Shown here: positions 44,630 to 57,467 of the stretch, in pieces
Layout: the number at the start of each line of letters is the position of its first letter
Numbering within the stretch: the first letter of the stretch is position 1
From: Lepus europaeus
Taxonomy: Eukaryota > Chordata > Mammalia > Lagomorpha > Leporidae
DNA: 64,000 bases
NCBI RefSeq assembly: GCF_033115175.1
Contig: NC_084838.1
Coordinates: 63,270,468-63,334,467 of the forward strand
Direction: 5' to 3'
Program-made: the position numbers and the translations under genes
Notes under the pieces: model-generated
What the model saw: the letters and a program-made list of their open reading frames with translations, nothing else
What the model was told of the DNA's origin: nothing
The model's database searches: none

Positions 44630-45565
44630 AAGAAAACATTTTGTATACCAGGGGATTCCAATTCGATCCCATCAAGGTTGCATGTACCAATGTCATCTCA
44701 CTAGTCCATTTGATCAATTTCTGTTTACAATTGATCATAATGAGAGGACTAAGAATCAAAGGGATCACATAAACAAGACTAGTGTCTGAAAATACTAACC
44801 AATAGAACAAAAAAGGGATAGAACTATCCAACATGGGAAGCGGGATACACAGTAGACTCATAGAATGTCGGATGTCCTCAACAGCACTCTGGCCTCAAAA
44901 TCAGCCCTTAAGGCATTTGGATCAGGCTGAAAAGCCTATGAGAGTATTTCAGGCATGGAAAGCCAAGACACTCTGTCAAAAAAAAAAAAATACCTAAATT
45001 AAAGATCTCTGTGAGTGAGATCCCAGTGGAAAGAACAGGCCATCAAAGAAGGAGGTACCTTTCTCTGAAGGGAGGAGAGAGCTTCCACTTTGACTATGAC
45101 CTTTTCTAAATATGATAAGAGTCAGTGAACTCAAAAGGCTTCCATAGCTTTGGCAACTCATGACAAGAGCCTAGGCTATAAACAAGAGTATCAATTTGTT
45201 AAGTCAACAACAGGAGTCACTGTGCACTTACTCCTCATGTAGGATATCTGTCCTTAATGTGCTGTACATTGTGATTTAATGCTATAGCTAGTACTCAAAC
45301 AGTTTTTTTCACTTTGTGTTTCTATGTGGGTGCAAACTGTTGAAATCTTTGCTTAATATATACTAAACTGATGTTCTGTATATAAAGAGAATTGAAAATG
45401 AATCTTGATGTGAATGGGAGGGGAGAGGTAGCAGGAAAGGGGAGGGTTAAGGGTGGGAGGGAAGTTATGGGGGGAAAGCCATTGTAATCCATAAGCTGTA
45501 CATGGAAATTTATATGCATTAAATAAAAGTTAATAAAAACAGAAAAAAAAGAAAACATTTTGTAT
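44630..45565 (+). mobile_element. L1 3' UTR insertion with perfect 17-bp target duplication
   Basis: AAGAAAACATTTTGTAT occurs at 44630-44646 and 45549-45565. The insert of about 900 bp is entirely 3' UTR (5'-truncated), ends in an A-rich tail and has a G-rich tract at about 45416-45475. It is close in sequence to the 3' UTR of the copy at 7479-10014. Confidence 0.95.
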
Positions 45566-45787
45566 TTGCAGTTAATAATACTGCTTTAATAACAGAAATA
45601 ATCCCTTTTAAAAGATAAACTAATTATTAAAAAAATTTATTCTAAAATCCTAAATAAATCCTGTTATTATATGTGCCTCAGAAATGTAACAAAAGATCCA
45701 AATATTTACCTTGAAATTTGTTGTCAAAATACATTATTTGAAAATCCAATGTAATTATACAGCTTATCTTCTATTTAATTTTACAAA

Positions 45788-45969
45788 GGTATATTTATTT
45801 ATTTTATCCACTTGAAAGATGGAGAGGAGAGAGAAGAAATGGGGAAAGAGAGAGAGAAAATCTTCCCTCCTTGGTTCACTCTGCAAATGCCTGTACGGCC
45901 AGAATGAAACCAGGAACTGGGAACTCCATCCAGGCCTCCCACATAGGTGGCAGGGATCCAATTAGGCCA
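45788..45969 (-). mobile_element. CSINE, minus strand, head-truncated
   Basis: TATTTATTTATTTTATCCAC tail complement, GA-rich block and body to GGTGGCAGGGATCCAATTAG. The head is missing. Confidence 0.8.
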
Positions 45970-46409
45970 TTTTCTTTCTTATATGTTTCCTTTTTTATTA
46001 ATTATTTTGCTTTTTTAATATTTTGTCATTGCCATAGATAAGTATAGTCACTTTAAAATTGTGATAAATAATAGGAACCCACAGTTTAATATATTCTTTG
46101 TAGTCTGTGTTTCGCATGTCTGCAGTACAGACCGCATGTTTGAAAAGCGGAAGTATAAAGGCAGCTTCTTTTTCAACACATCTACAGGGAGATGTAGAAA
46201 ACAAGTGCATGCATTAATCTCATGACTGAATACAATGGTATGGCCAATTAATCTAACTTTCCAAGAAAACTGAACCTTTGGTGCAAGTGGTCTGTAATTA
46301 ATAATGAGTTACCCATTATTTAAAATACACAAAATTTTCTCTATTTTTGAGTGTAATACAGATTATGACTTTTTATCTTTTACGTGTAAATAAGCTCCAT
46401 ATTTTAAAT
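45970..46409. other. AT-rich sequence, nothing recognised
   Basis: No gene or repeat signal. Confidence 0.45.
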
Positions 46410-46734
46410 GATGGATTTATTGATTGATTGATTTGTAATTACAGTTGGGGGAGAGACAAAGAGAGAGAGAGATATACCACCTGCTGGTTCACTTCCCAAA
46501 TGGCTACAACAGCCAGTGCTGGGTCAGGCTTAATCCTGGGTCAGGAACCGCATCTGGGACTCCTAAGAGGGTGGCTGGAATCCAAGCATTTGGGCCATCT
46601 TCCACTGGCTTCCCATGTGCATTAGTAGGAAGCTAGATCAGAAGCAGAGCATCTGGGACTTGAACAGAACTCAGATACGAGATGATGGCACCACCATTGA
46701 TGTCTTAACTCTGTGCCAAAACACCAGCCCCTCA
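46410..46734 (-). mobile_element. CSINE, minus strand
   Basis: ATTTATTGATTGATTGATTT tail complement, GACAAAGAGAGAGAGAGAT and a terminal GCCAAAACACCAGCCCC head complement. Confidence 0.87.
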
Positions 46735-46785
46735 ACTTTATTTTCTTGTTGCTATTGCTTTCACATGTTAGATATTAATTTATGA

Positions 46786-47106
46786 GCAAGCATTTGGTGC
46801 AGCAGGTAAGATACCACTTGTGACTCCCATGACCCTAATCTGAGCACATGGATTCAAGTCCTGACTCTGCATTTGATTCTGGCTTGCTGTTGGTGAGTAC
46901 CCTAGGAGGCAGTGGTAATGACTCAAGTGTGTGGGTCCCTTACATGGACATCAAAGACCTGAATGAAATTCTGGACTCCTAGATTGAATCTGACTCACTG
47001 CTAGCTTGGATCTGTAAGCACCTGGTGAGTGAAGAAGCAAATGAAAGATCTCTGTCTGCCTCTGTCTCTCTGCTTCTCTGAATTTCAAAAAAATAAATAT
47101 CTAACA
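46786..47106 (+). mobile_element. Old CSINE, plus strand
   Basis: AGCATTTGGTGCAGCAGGTA head, B-box-like GATTCAAGTCCTG, CTCTGTCTGCCTCTGTCTCT and ATTTCAAAAAAATAAATATC tail. It is diverged throughout. Confidence 0.8.
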
Positions 47107-48819
47107 AAATACTTCTATATTATAATTTTACACTTGAAAACCAGTTGATAAATTTGTGGAATATTGCATTACATAGCACATATATTAACACAGGAAACTA
47201 AGTGTATCTACTCAGTTCATTAAGTATAGACATCACACAAGTTTCTTAGCTTCACTTTCAAATTTTCCAAATGATAAAATTTATTATGAAAAATGCTATA
47301 AATATTGTTTTGGAGCAATCTGTCCCTGAAATGTTTTTGAGAGAAATATGGAAGTTTGTTGTTGCTGTTGCTGTGTGGACATATGTCTTGATATTGATTT
47401 TTAATTTACACCCAGAGGTGAGCCAAAGGTCTAGTTTTCTGAAGTATCACGAGTATATTCTTCCATCCATGAGGCTTGTGCTTTTACAATTGCAACACAC
47501 TTCCTTTTCATTGCCTTTAGAGAGTGAATCCTCATATTGCCTTCCTTCAAACTCTAATGCTTTTGAGCACTGTATTCAACTTTAACTTACATTTTCCTGA
47601 ACATTTTTGATTCTGCAAAGAACAAATACAGTCAGAAATGACTGGAATATATCCTTTAAAAAATTATGTGCAGTTCTGTCTCCTTTTGCAAAAAGAATTT
47701 AATTATGCTTTCATTTAACTTCTTCACATGCTTCTAGAAAGTCAATATTTCACTATACATACTGTAATAAGTTATTCAGTGAAAGATTGTTTAATTGAAA
47801 TTAGAAGAATTATATGAAAGCTTCTCTATAGCTACTTTGTTTCTTCATTATCTGAAGCCCAAAGGTCAAAGGGATTTTAATTAATTTTCCATCACTGTCA
47901 TCAACTAAGAGCTACAGAGTAGGAGGTAAGATTAGGTAAAGACCATTGGCTGGTGAAACTATGGCTAATAAATTCCTTTTCCATGAAAGTCAAAATACTT
48001 TTTAAAAATTTTCTCTTAGAAAATAATATGAAATATGAGCATCTCCTTTCCTTATTTTCTTTCTTTCCCTAGTTTCTCTTACATTCACCATTGTTTTCAT
48101 ATTTAAGGTCACTTTTCTAATTTTGAGACACCCTTCTTCAGTGCAACTCAAACATTATCCACAACCTATCTTCTAGCAATTAACAGTTCTTTTATTTCTG
48201 TTACTGGTTTTCAATGCTTGTTATATACATAGAAATAGGAAATGCCCTGAATATAATATGTAACTTAAAGAACATGGAAAAAAACTGTGCTGAATACTTT
48301 TGGTTTTATGCCATTAGATAGATAGATTTCAAATTCATTCTATATTAACTTGTCCTACTTCAAACTGAAAAAAAAATTATGAGAAATGTTTTTGATTTAT
48401 CTGACTGCTGACATTAATGCAAGTGGTCTAAAAACTTCAATACACATAGCTTAGATCATGTTATCACATTAGTGGGAACATCATTTGTTTTAACTTATAG
48501 CTGATTTTATATAGTTTTGAGAAATAAATTATTGTGCAAATAAAGAACCTATGAGAATTTGAAATGAGTAACAAGGAATAAAGATGTTTTACCCAAGTCT
48601 TGTGTTTTAGGCACAGAATGACCATCCCATTCTTCTGAATGTCTAGTTCATTAATTCACTAATTCACTAATTCTCCCATTAAACAGGCTTCAGTGAATTC
48701 TAATGTAAGTGAATCAGATCAAGCACACTGAAACTTCAGAGATAAGGAAAATAAAAAAAAAAGTTATTGAATGTATGTTTAACACTAATTTAATCCTTAC
48801 AAAATTCCCATTAGGTATA
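47107..48819. other. AT-rich sequence; 104-codon open frame of unknown meaning
   Basis: A plus-strand frame at 47271-47585 (104 codons) contains one hydrophobic run (FVVAVAVWTYVLILIFNL) and is not within a recognised repeat. No good upstream promoter, acceptor or protein similarity is seen, and a chance frame is the simplest reading. The rest holds nothing recognised. Confidence 0.45.
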
Positions 48820-49060
48820 CCTATGTTGGTTCGGGTGGGCTAACATGGAGAAGTACTGCAAAATGGGTCTCTTAAACAACAGAAATTATTTTACCTCATA
48901 GTTCTGGAGTTTAGAACTTGGAAATCAGGGTGTCCACAGAATCCGTTCTTCCTAAAGGCCGTGAGAAGTCATCAGTACCATATCTTTCCCCTACCTAACT
49001 TCTGTTGGTTTGCTGGAGCAGTGAAAAGATCACTAAGTCATCTGTATTTGCTAACTGGCT
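48820..49060 (-). mobile_element. MLT1-like MaLR LTR, 3' end, minus strand
   Basis: TTGGTTCGGGTGGGCTAACA, GGTCTCTTAAACAACAGAAA, TTTTACCTCATAGTTCTGGA and CTTGGAAATCAGGGTGTCCA are in the order of the reverse-complemented 3' half of an MLT1 LTR. Confidence 0.65.
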
Positions 49061-49528
49061 TTATACAAAAGAAAAGTAAAAGCTCTGTTATTTTAATGCC
49101 AGTGGATATTCACAACCTTGAGTTACCCTCTTAAAGGCTGGAGAATGGGAATGTTAGTTTCCTTTCCAAATAATTCCTTACATTTCAAAGTGAATTTACT
49201 TTCTTGAGAAAGACAATTCTGAATGGGAACACAAGCAAGCAGCTTTTAAAAAGATTTACATCTCAAAGGGGACAGATCCTCTCCTCAAGTGATTGCTGCT
49301 CCACGGAAGGGAGGCTATGCCCTTGAACTAAGAAGTTGAATCAAATGAGGAGACGCTAAGTCTGTCTACCTGCCTCATCCATTATCGGTAGTAGTGCGAC
49401 TCCTCTAACAAACGTGGACACTCCTAGGAAGAAAGGATTTTGTTCGTCTTTTCATTGTGTTCATTCAGAAGACATAGGCTTCCATCCCCACACTGCTGCT
49501 CAAGGGGGGAAATATCCAGAAATATGGG
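49061..49528. other. Sequence without recognised features
   Basis: Possibly continues the decayed LTR at its left end. No coding signal. Confidence 0.4.
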
Positions 49529-49861
49529 AGAAATATATTTTTTTGACAGGCAGAGTTAGAGAGAGAGACAGAAAGGTCTTCCTTCCGTTGGTTCACCCCA
49601 CAAATGGCCTCTACGGCCGGCACGCTGCCCCAATCCGAAGCCAGGAGCCAGGTGCTTCCTCCTGGTCTCCCATGCAGGTGCAGAGGCCCAAGCACTTGGG
49701 CCATCCTCCACTCTCTTCCTGGGCCACAGCAGGGAGCTGGACTGGAAGAGGAGCAACCCGGACAGAACCGGCGCCCCAACCAGAACTAGAACCTGAATTA
49801 CCGGCACTGCAGGCGGAGGATTATCCAAGTGAGCCGCAGCACTGGCCAGAGAAATGTATTT
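49529..49861 (-). mobile_element. CSINE, minus strand, near-perfect target duplication
   Basis: AGAAATATATTTT on the left and AGAAATGTATTTT on the right flank a near-consensus copy (GACAGGCAGAGTTAGAGAG to GAGCCGCAGCACTGGCC). The 150-codon plus frame across it is a SINE frame. Confidence 0.92.
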
Positions 49862-52049
49862 TATAATATTTCCTAGGAATGATCTTCCAGTCACTTTCTG
49901 AAAATAATTGATCACAATTTCTAGGCATTTAGGATATAAAGAAGTCATTGTTTATTTTTAGCTTGGATTTCTCATTTCAGTGCTGTTGAGGTTCTACTAT
50001 TTCTCCATGAGTTCTCTTTGAAGATGATGTTTGCAAGGAAAGATTTAATCTCTGCCTTTGCATTACGTTGTAAAATTATCTCCTTTTTTTAATGTTCTGT
50101 AGAATATCTTACACTAATTGACAGCATGAGGGCATTTGTTGTTTAGCTTAAACTCTGATTTCTGGATACCTGGTGTCAGTAAACTAAACATCTTGTGCAT
50201 TTTATGATCATTTTTGCCTACTTTGCATTTTTCTTGGTATGTGCTAAAGGAGAAAGTTATATTCTAATTCACTTAGATTTCTTTGAAAATTTGTTCCCCT
50301 ACTTAGAAGATACAAAACCCCAAATTTCTGTGTTGATGTACATTCCTCTGATGTATTTCCAGTAGAATTTCCTCAACTGTTATTTTATACCAATGTCACA
50401 TGGTTTGCAAGTATATTTTTGATGATTAAATATATATTTACTCCAAAACAGGCAGTTGTACAATATATAAGAGAAACAGATTGCTCCAGGTTTGAACCGT
50501 GGTGTTAGACATATCATTTTCAAAATACCATGCTATATAAAGAAAATCTTCCAAATCAAGTCACTTTGAGGTTATGTTATCTTCAGCAATTACATCATGT
50601 TACTCAGCTTGATTCTTTTCCCTCATCCATTCATCCCTTTCCCCACTCAGGGACAGAGAACATCAAGAGTATCATGTGCCATTTTCAAGAGAATAAATAA
50701 AATTTCAGTTCTTCTAACTGACATGTGGTCTGTTTGCTTTTATTTTAATTTGTGTTTTGCATCATATCGGTCTCAACATTTGGTTAACTTTTGGAACTAA
50801 GTCTTACTGCTTCCTTCTTTGTTATGCTGTCACACATATGGTTGTGGTGTCAAAAATCAGAGGAGATCTGTGTAAGGACTGGGAAAGCATTGCTCCCACT
50901 CCCTCACTCCTGTAAGACAGCAATTGTGGGCAATGTATAAAAACGCAGAAAAGAAATAGCTGTTTGAAATTCCAATCTCCACTGTTCAATGAAGCAGACT
51001 GAAAGTAACACTAGCTGTGAATACAGCTTGTTGCTGTCTTACTTTGAGCCACAAAAAGGAAATCATTTTTTGGAAAAAATATATAGGAAATGAGAGAAAT
51101 TGCTTTGTGAGCATGAAAAGGAAAAAATATGTAAATATCACTTTCTATACAAATATTGTAAAATAAAAATTACTTTTAAAGATATCATCATGGACCATAA
51201 CTTTTTAAAATTGACTTTATTTTTTTTCAAAAATAAATATAATAATAAAATAAATATAAGTAAAATTCCAGGGATATCTAATATTATTTGTACATCATAA
51301 TTCTATAGGACTGGAATGAAATATCAGCCTCTAATAAATGTATCACTCTTTTCCCACTCAGTTCTAGCAATTCCTTTGCTATCCAATTTTGATTTCTGAT
51401 ATCATTCATTATCTTTTCTATGTTGGCTTTTCTAACTTTACAAGGCAAGTTTCCAATAGACTTTGACACATTTTCACTTTCATTTAAAGTGGATAAATGC
51501 CCCAGCATGTATCCTTATGAAAATTAATTTCATCTAAATGCTCTTAGGCTAGCTATCAGAAAATGTAAATACTCCTACTATAAATTTTGTTGGCAAAGGT
51601 TTCTAGTGTTAAGCAAACCCTTGAATCAGTTAGTGAAAAAGCAATAAAGTATTAATGAGAGGGAAAAACAAGTAATCTGCTTTCTTTATCAAATTATCCA
51701 TGAGTATCAGCTACATCATTGTATTACAAGGGAAATCTATCCATTTTACACAAAGATCTCCTGCATACCTTTACACTAATGGCAAGTGATGGGAAGATGA
51801 TCACATCTGATGAGAAAGATTAAGCCCAGAATGAGGTCTACGAATGACGATGAGTCTTGCACATCCATCAGGGAATTAACTACAAAGGTAAAGTTGTGAC
51901 ATTTTTTTTTATATCCTTATCAAGAAACAGACAAAATTAAAAGTTAGGGTTTCTTTGATGAAAGAACTTTCATGACCGACTCTATGTGGCCTCTATAGAC
52001 TCCCTCTAGTTCTAGTTTGTATCCTGATAGTCAGCACTTCTCATTTTTA
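49862..52049. other. Long AT-rich single-copy stretch
   Basis: No repeat or gene recognised. A TATA-like TGTATAAAAACG at about 50936-50947 follows a more GC-balanced stretch, but there is no open frame or splice signal to go with it. A weak minus-strand frame lies at 51284-51508. Confidence 0.45.
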
Positions 52050-52830
52050 TATCTATTTCAGAAACATATAGGTTATATAACATAAAATGCACCTGTTTCT
52101 CCATTCAATTTGATGATTTTTGACAAGTATATACACTCAGGTAGCCATTTCCTCTATCCATTAAAGAACATGTTGGTAAATCCAAAGAGTTCCATTATGC
52201 CATAGTGTAGTCAATCCCACAACCCACCAGCTCTGACAGTCATTGATCTGCTTTTTGCCACTATTGATTTGTTTTGCTTTCTCATCATTTGATATAAATG
52301 GAAACATACCATACAAGCACTTTTGTATGGGCTTCTTACCCTCAGATTTTGAACATATGGGTATATAATGTGATTCTTTATATTGATGACTTATTCTATT
52401 ATATGAATACACCATGATGTGTTTACTCATTCATTTGTTTATATTCATTTGTACTTTCTCAAATATGGTATAATATGAATAAAATTACTTTGAACATGTG
52501 TATATCTGTTCTAGGGTAGATACAGGTTTTCATTTTCTTTAAATAAATGAATACCTAGGAATGAATCTGTAGGTTGTATGAAATTTGACCTTTATAATGA
52601 AAGTATAATGTAAACTATTTTTCAAAGACAAAATCAGCAATGCATAAAAGTTACAGTTGTTCGACACCCACCCCAATACTTAAAATTGTAATTTAAAAAA
52701 TGTTAGCTATTATTGAATATCTCCTCAGTATCTACTTGGAGGTCATTAAATTTATCTTTTATTGATGACTAATGATTCTGAGAATCCCTTTGTGTGATTA
52801 GCTAACTTTTCAAATATTTTTTGTAAAGTG
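52050..52830 (-). mobile_element. Very old L1 ORF2/3' UTR relic, minus strand
   Basis: The sequence keeps the order of the old L1 ORF2 terminus in reverse complement: ATTGATTTGTTTTGCTTTCT, TTATATGAATACACCATGAT, TTTACTCATTCATTTGTTTA, AATACCTAGGAATGAATCTG, CTAATGATTCTGAGAATCC. It is highly diverged, with no open frame. Confidence 0.65.
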
Positions 52831-53523
52831 TCCTTATCATTTCAAAAAGTGTTTAAAATTGAGTTATCATCTTACTTTGAGCTTGTGAAATTTCTGTATA
52901 TATTCCAAATATAGTCACACATTTCTGTGCATTATAAGTGCATTTTTTTTACACTGTGGTTTGCCTTATTTTTGTAACAAACAATTTTAATTATTCAACT
53001 AATATCAAACTTACCTCAAAGTTGAAAGTAGAATAACAACTTTCTTTTCAAAGGTGAATGAGAGAAATATGCTGACCTGATGTATCATCATTCTGAACAT
53101 ATTAGCTTATACTTCCTAAAAGCAAGACTATCCTACAGAACCCCCAATAAGATCATCAAAATAAAGACTTCAACGGTTATTAACTGCTAATATAGAGAAT
53201 TATCTGATTCCCTTCAAGTTTTTCAATTATTCCAAAAATTTCATATAGTAAAATTATCTTTGCATTCAGTTGTCATATCACCTTAATTTATATCCTCTGG
53301 AGATGATCCTCATTCTTTTCTTGACTTGTTAACCCTGGTCAATTGTTTTAATATGCATTCCCATTATTCATAACCTATCACTTGCTTTCTCTGATTTTTA
53401 TTTTTCAATGTATTTTCATCACTTGATTTAGATCCATTAATAATTCTTGGAAGGTATATTAGATGTCATTTTTTCATTGCATCCTATCAGGCACTATATA
53501 ATCTCAATTTTTCCTCATCAGTG
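52831..53523. other. AT-rich sequence, nothing recognised
   Basis: No gene or repeat signal. Confidence 0.45.
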
Positions 53524-53897
53524 TGTCATTTATTTTTATTTATTTATTTATTTGTCAGGCAGAGTTAGACAGTGAGAGAGAGACAGAGAGAAAGGTCTTC
53601 CTTCCGTTGGTTCACACCCCAAATGGCCGCTATGGGCCAGCACGCTGTGGCCGGCACGCTGCACAGATCCAAAACCAGGAACCAGGTGCTTCCTCTTGGT
53701 ATCCCATGAGGGTGCAGGGCCCAAGCACTTGGGCCATCCTCCACTGCCTTCCTGGGCCACAGCAGAGAGCTGGATTGGAAGAGGAGCAACCAGGACAGAA
53801 CCAGTGCCCCAACCGGAACTAGAACCCGGGTTGCCGGTGCCGCAGGCGGAGGATTAGCCTAGTGAGCTACGGCGCTGGCCAGCATGTCATTTATTTT
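53524..53897 (-). mobile_element. CSINE with 13-bp target duplication
   Basis: TGTCATTTATTTT at 53524-53536 and 53885-53897 flanks a near-consensus minus-strand copy ending GCTACGGCGCTGGCC. CpG sites are well kept. Confidence 0.93.
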
Positions 53898-54109
53898 GAT
53901 TACTTGATTAAGGTAGTGTCTGCTAGAATTCTCCATTACATAATTACTCTTTAACTCTCTGAAAAGAATACATATTTTGTAGAGAAATATTTGAAAATAT
54001 GCATATATCATATTCCTCATCTTCGTTAGTAGGAGCTAAACATCTTAAAATTTTATTCAGTGGGTATTGTTATAATACTAACAGTGCTTTTAAACAATGA
54101 CTTATTTGT

Positions 54110-54800
54110 GTATTTACAAATTTATCTGAAAGAAGTGGGGAGAAAGGGAGGGTTAGAGAGAGACAGAGAGCTAGAGAGAGAGATCCCATCCATTGATTAG
54201 TTCACTGCTTCACACTCCAAATGCTCACAACAGAAAGGACTTTTCAAGGCTGTTGGAAGCCAGGAACTTGATCAGGGTCTCCCACATGCATGAAAGGGAC
54301 CCAACCACGTGAGCCATCACATGCTGCTTCCCAGGGTGCACATCAGCAGGAAGCTGGATTTAGGATCAGAGCCAGAACTCAATCCCAAGTACTCTTAAAC
54401 AGGATGTGAGGTTTTCGGCCAGCGCCACAGCTCAATAGGCTAATCCTCCGCCTAGCGGTGCTGGCACCCTGGGTTCTAGTCCCGGTCGGGGCGCTGGATT
54501 CTGTCCCGGTTGCCCCTCTTCCAGGCCAGCTCTCTGCTGTGGCCAGGGAGTGCAGTGGAGGATGGTCCAAGTGCTTGGGCCCTGCACCCGCATGGGAGAC
54601 CAGGAGAAGCACCTGGCTCCTGGCTTCGCATCGGCACACTGGGCAGGCTGTGGTGGCCATTAGGAGAGTGAACCAACAGAAGAAAGACCTTTCTCTCTGT
54701 CTCTCTTTCTCACTGTCCACTCTGCCTGTTTAAAAAAAAAAGAAAGAAAAACCAGGATGTGAGGTTTTCAAGTGGAATTTTAATGCCAACCCCATCAGTA
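54110..54800 (-). mobile_element. Old CSINE, minus strand, split by a young SINE
   Basis: GTATTTACAAATTTATCTGA tail complement, GA-rich block, CACTGCTTCACACTCCAAAT and body to about 54416. The head complement resumes after the younger copy, to about 54800 (TTTTAATGCCAACCCC). Confidence 0.75.
54400..54769 (+). mobile_element. CSINE, young, perfect 17-bp target duplication
   Basis: CAGGATGTGAGGTTTTC at 54400-54416 and 54753-54769 brackets a plus-strand copy with GGCCAGCGCCACAGCTCAAT head, TCTCTCTTTCTCACTGTCCA and an A-rich tail. It sits inside the older minus-strand SINE. Confidence 0.95.
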
Positions 54801-55249
54801 TTTATTTTGATACTGAAAAGTGGTCCTCAATTTCTTAATTCTGTTTGGTTGAAACTTGAACTCTCAATCCTTTGTGAACATGAAAGTAATTTAGTTTATA
54901 GCCCTCTAGTCATCGTTTTTTATCAACCTCATAAAAATTTGTCCTACCTATCTATGGTGTAGTACTGCATTACAAAATCAAGGATAACACACAGGTTTCT
55001 GGAGTTATTTTTCTGTCTAGTTCCTTTAATTTCATTATTCTGCTTTGTGTATTCCAAATGTCTTGATTTCTTTCTCTTCTATTTTTGTTTTTCTAACTTA
55101 CTAAAATGCATATTTTGTGATTTGGTTCATCTCTCAGGACCGCACCTGAAAAAAAGCTACCAGAAGAAACCAGAGACAAACTAGAAACTTCCCCTGTTCT
55201 CCAAGAGATCAAAATTGTTTACTAATTATCATCCATTGTCTAAAACTTC
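54801..55249. other. AT-rich sequence, nothing recognised
   Basis: No gene or repeat signal. Confidence 0.45.
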
Positions 55250-55629
55250 ATTTCCACCAGTTTTTTTTTTTTTTTAAATTTTTGACAGGCAGAGTGGACA
55301 GTGAGAGAGAGAGACAGAGAGAAAAGTCTTCCTTTTTGCTGTTGGTTCATTCTCCAATGGCCGCCGCGGCTGGCACGCTGCCGCCAGCGCACCGCGCTGA
55401 TCCGATAGCAGAAGCCAGGTACTTCTCCTGGTCTCCCATGGGGTGCAGGACCCAAGCACCTGGGCCATCCTCCACTGCACTCCCTGGCCACAGCAGAGAG
55501 CTGGCCTGGAAGAGGGGCAACCAGGACAGAACCCGGTGCCCCGACCGGGACTAGAACCCGGGGTGCCAGCGCCACTAGGTGGAGGATTAGCCTATTGAGC
55601 CGCGGCACCGGCCCATTTTCACCAGTTTT
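55250..55629 (-). mobile_element. CSINE, young, near-perfect target duplication
   Basis: ATTTCCACCAGTTTT on the left and ATTTTCACCAGTTTT on the right flank a minus-strand copy rich in CpG (GGCCGCCGCGGCTGGCACG) that ends GAGCCGCGGCACCGGCC. Confidence 0.94.
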
Positions 55630-56984
55630 ATGTTTTTAACAGCAGGAGGGTAAATCTAGTACCAGAAATTCCATCGTAGTTGGAAGTAGAAATAAAACAA
55701 TAATTTTTAAATGAGAAAGTTATAACTAATTTATTTTATTTAAATAATATTGTGTATAGTATAAGCAAATAAATTTTGTAGCCATGGCTTAAGCTAGCTC
55801 TTTATTTGCATAATACAAAGTTTTTCTTTTTATTTATATCATTGTTCGATTTTATTTCTTAATTTGATTCAAATTACAATTTTGATGAGAGAATTTTATA
55901 ATTGTTTATTTAACAACAAAAAGGAGCATTGTTAATTAAAAATTTTTATTGTTAAGTAGTAGATATCAAAGATTATGACTTAAATCCAAAGATTACCTGT
56001 GCTATAAATACAAAGATGTCTCACAGAACTAAAGAGCAGTTATTCTATCAAATCTCAGTTATGAGCTAAAGATAGTTCCAGAAGTTGCCTGATTCATTTT
56101 CACCTTGGTTTTACTTTTCTCTCCTGCAGGCAGCATTCTAAGCATGCTAAGTCCATGTAACATACTGAGTCCAGAGACAATCAATTTTTCATTTCTGAAG
56201 GAAGAGCGATGATTGGACCTTTTTGAGGTCAAAAGTCTTTACTATATAAAAATCCTCTGGCTAGATATGTGCATCACATTGAAAATAGTTGCTGTTTCCA
56301 TTATAACCACTTGTATATTTGGTGTATTTGGAGGAGAGAAGTATCTGGAAAATTATAGTACAAACAATGGGCTTCTAATCTATTAGAGAGCCAGCAAAGG
56401 CTTTCAAGGCAATTGTTAAATTTGTTACCAGTCACATATTATGTATTTTACTTACTTGTTTACTTAGTATTACATTAAGACTAAGAAAATACATACTTCA
56501 TATACCTAAGAAGTTTTCTTAATGTCATAGTAAGGCTGTGAGATCTATGGGACACATGAATATAGATAATATACCTTAAATCAATTTCTTTTCCAAGAAT
56601 AAAAAAGTAGACAACCTTGAGTGATATCTTTCATGATGAAAACTCTGTATATTAAGAAACTCCATATGGAAATATCCTATTTTTTATTTCTTTTCAGATG
56701 AAAATATTGACTGAACCTGGATTCCTGACTTTAAAAATATAAGTCCCCTATTTCTACCACAATAGTAAAACTATTATTCTGTCTTCCTTTCAATGCTGGT
56801 GTGTTTTCTTTATTTTTGTGTTGTATACTGGTAGATTTTTCATGATTCTATTTTGACAATAATCAAGCAGTTATGGAGTATTGAACATCAGGAGACTAAT
56901 TTTAAGGATTTAAATCCATTGTTCACAGAAAATGTTAATAATATTTATAAATATGAATCATCAGAATTTGAAGGAGGGAGTGGG
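55630..56984. other. AT-rich single-copy stretch
   Basis: No gene recognised. A good acceptor-like tract (TTACTTTTCTCTCCTGCAG, ending about 56130) is followed by a frame of about 27 codons that ends at a stop, with nothing to link it to. Confidence 0.45.
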
Positions 56985-57238
56985 CATTTAGCTTAGTGGC
57001 TAACAGGTCTGTTTCTCACATTGAAATACCTGGATTTGATTCCTGGCTCCAACTCCTGACTACAGCTTCCTGTCAACACAGATCCTAGAAGGTAGAAGCG
57101 ATGATTAAAGTAGTTGATTCCTGCCAACTCGACTGGGTTGAGATCCTAACTCTCAGCTCTAGCCCTGGCCTAGCCTCAGCAAATGCGAGTATGTGGATAA
57201 CGAACCAGTGGATTGGATCGTGTTTGCTCTCTCTTAAA
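56985..57238 (+). mobile_element. Old CSINE-related element, plus strand
   Basis: GGGCATTTAGCTTAGTGGCT (A-box-like head), CCTGGATTTGATTCCTGGCT (B-box region), ACTCCTGACTACAGCTTCC and TGTTTGCTCTCTC. The A-rich tail is lost. This is the best view of the older SINE form in the window. Confidence 0.75.
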
Positions 57239-57467
57239 TAATGTAATAATGCAAAGGAGACATTGGGGTCTATATCACATTTTATTACCACTATGTTCCA
57301 GAGAAGATTGTTTTGTTTTCCCTTGGCAGAAACTTGAGGCAGATAAACGAGAAGCAAAGAACTGAGGATTTAGAAAAAGCAGTGAGTAAATAATAGCTGA
57401 ATATATCCTGGTATTTGCATTGAAAATAAAGGTGCAAAGTCTGTTTTTATTTGTTTGTTAAAGTACA

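Noticed and set aside
47271..47585. 104-codon plus-strand frame with one hydrophobic run
   Set aside because: Low-complexity composition and no supporting splice or promoter signal; a donor-like AGAG|GTGAGC inside it has no acceptor partner.
50930..51010. TATA-like TGTATAAAAACG considered as a promoter
   Set aside because: Isolated TATA-like words are common in AT-rich DNA and no transcript features follow.
56105..56215. Strong acceptor-like tract (CTCTCCTGCAG) followed by a frame of about 27 codons to a stop, considered as a terminal exon
   Set aside because: No matching donor upstream, no polyadenylation signal at a sensible distance and no recognisable peptide.
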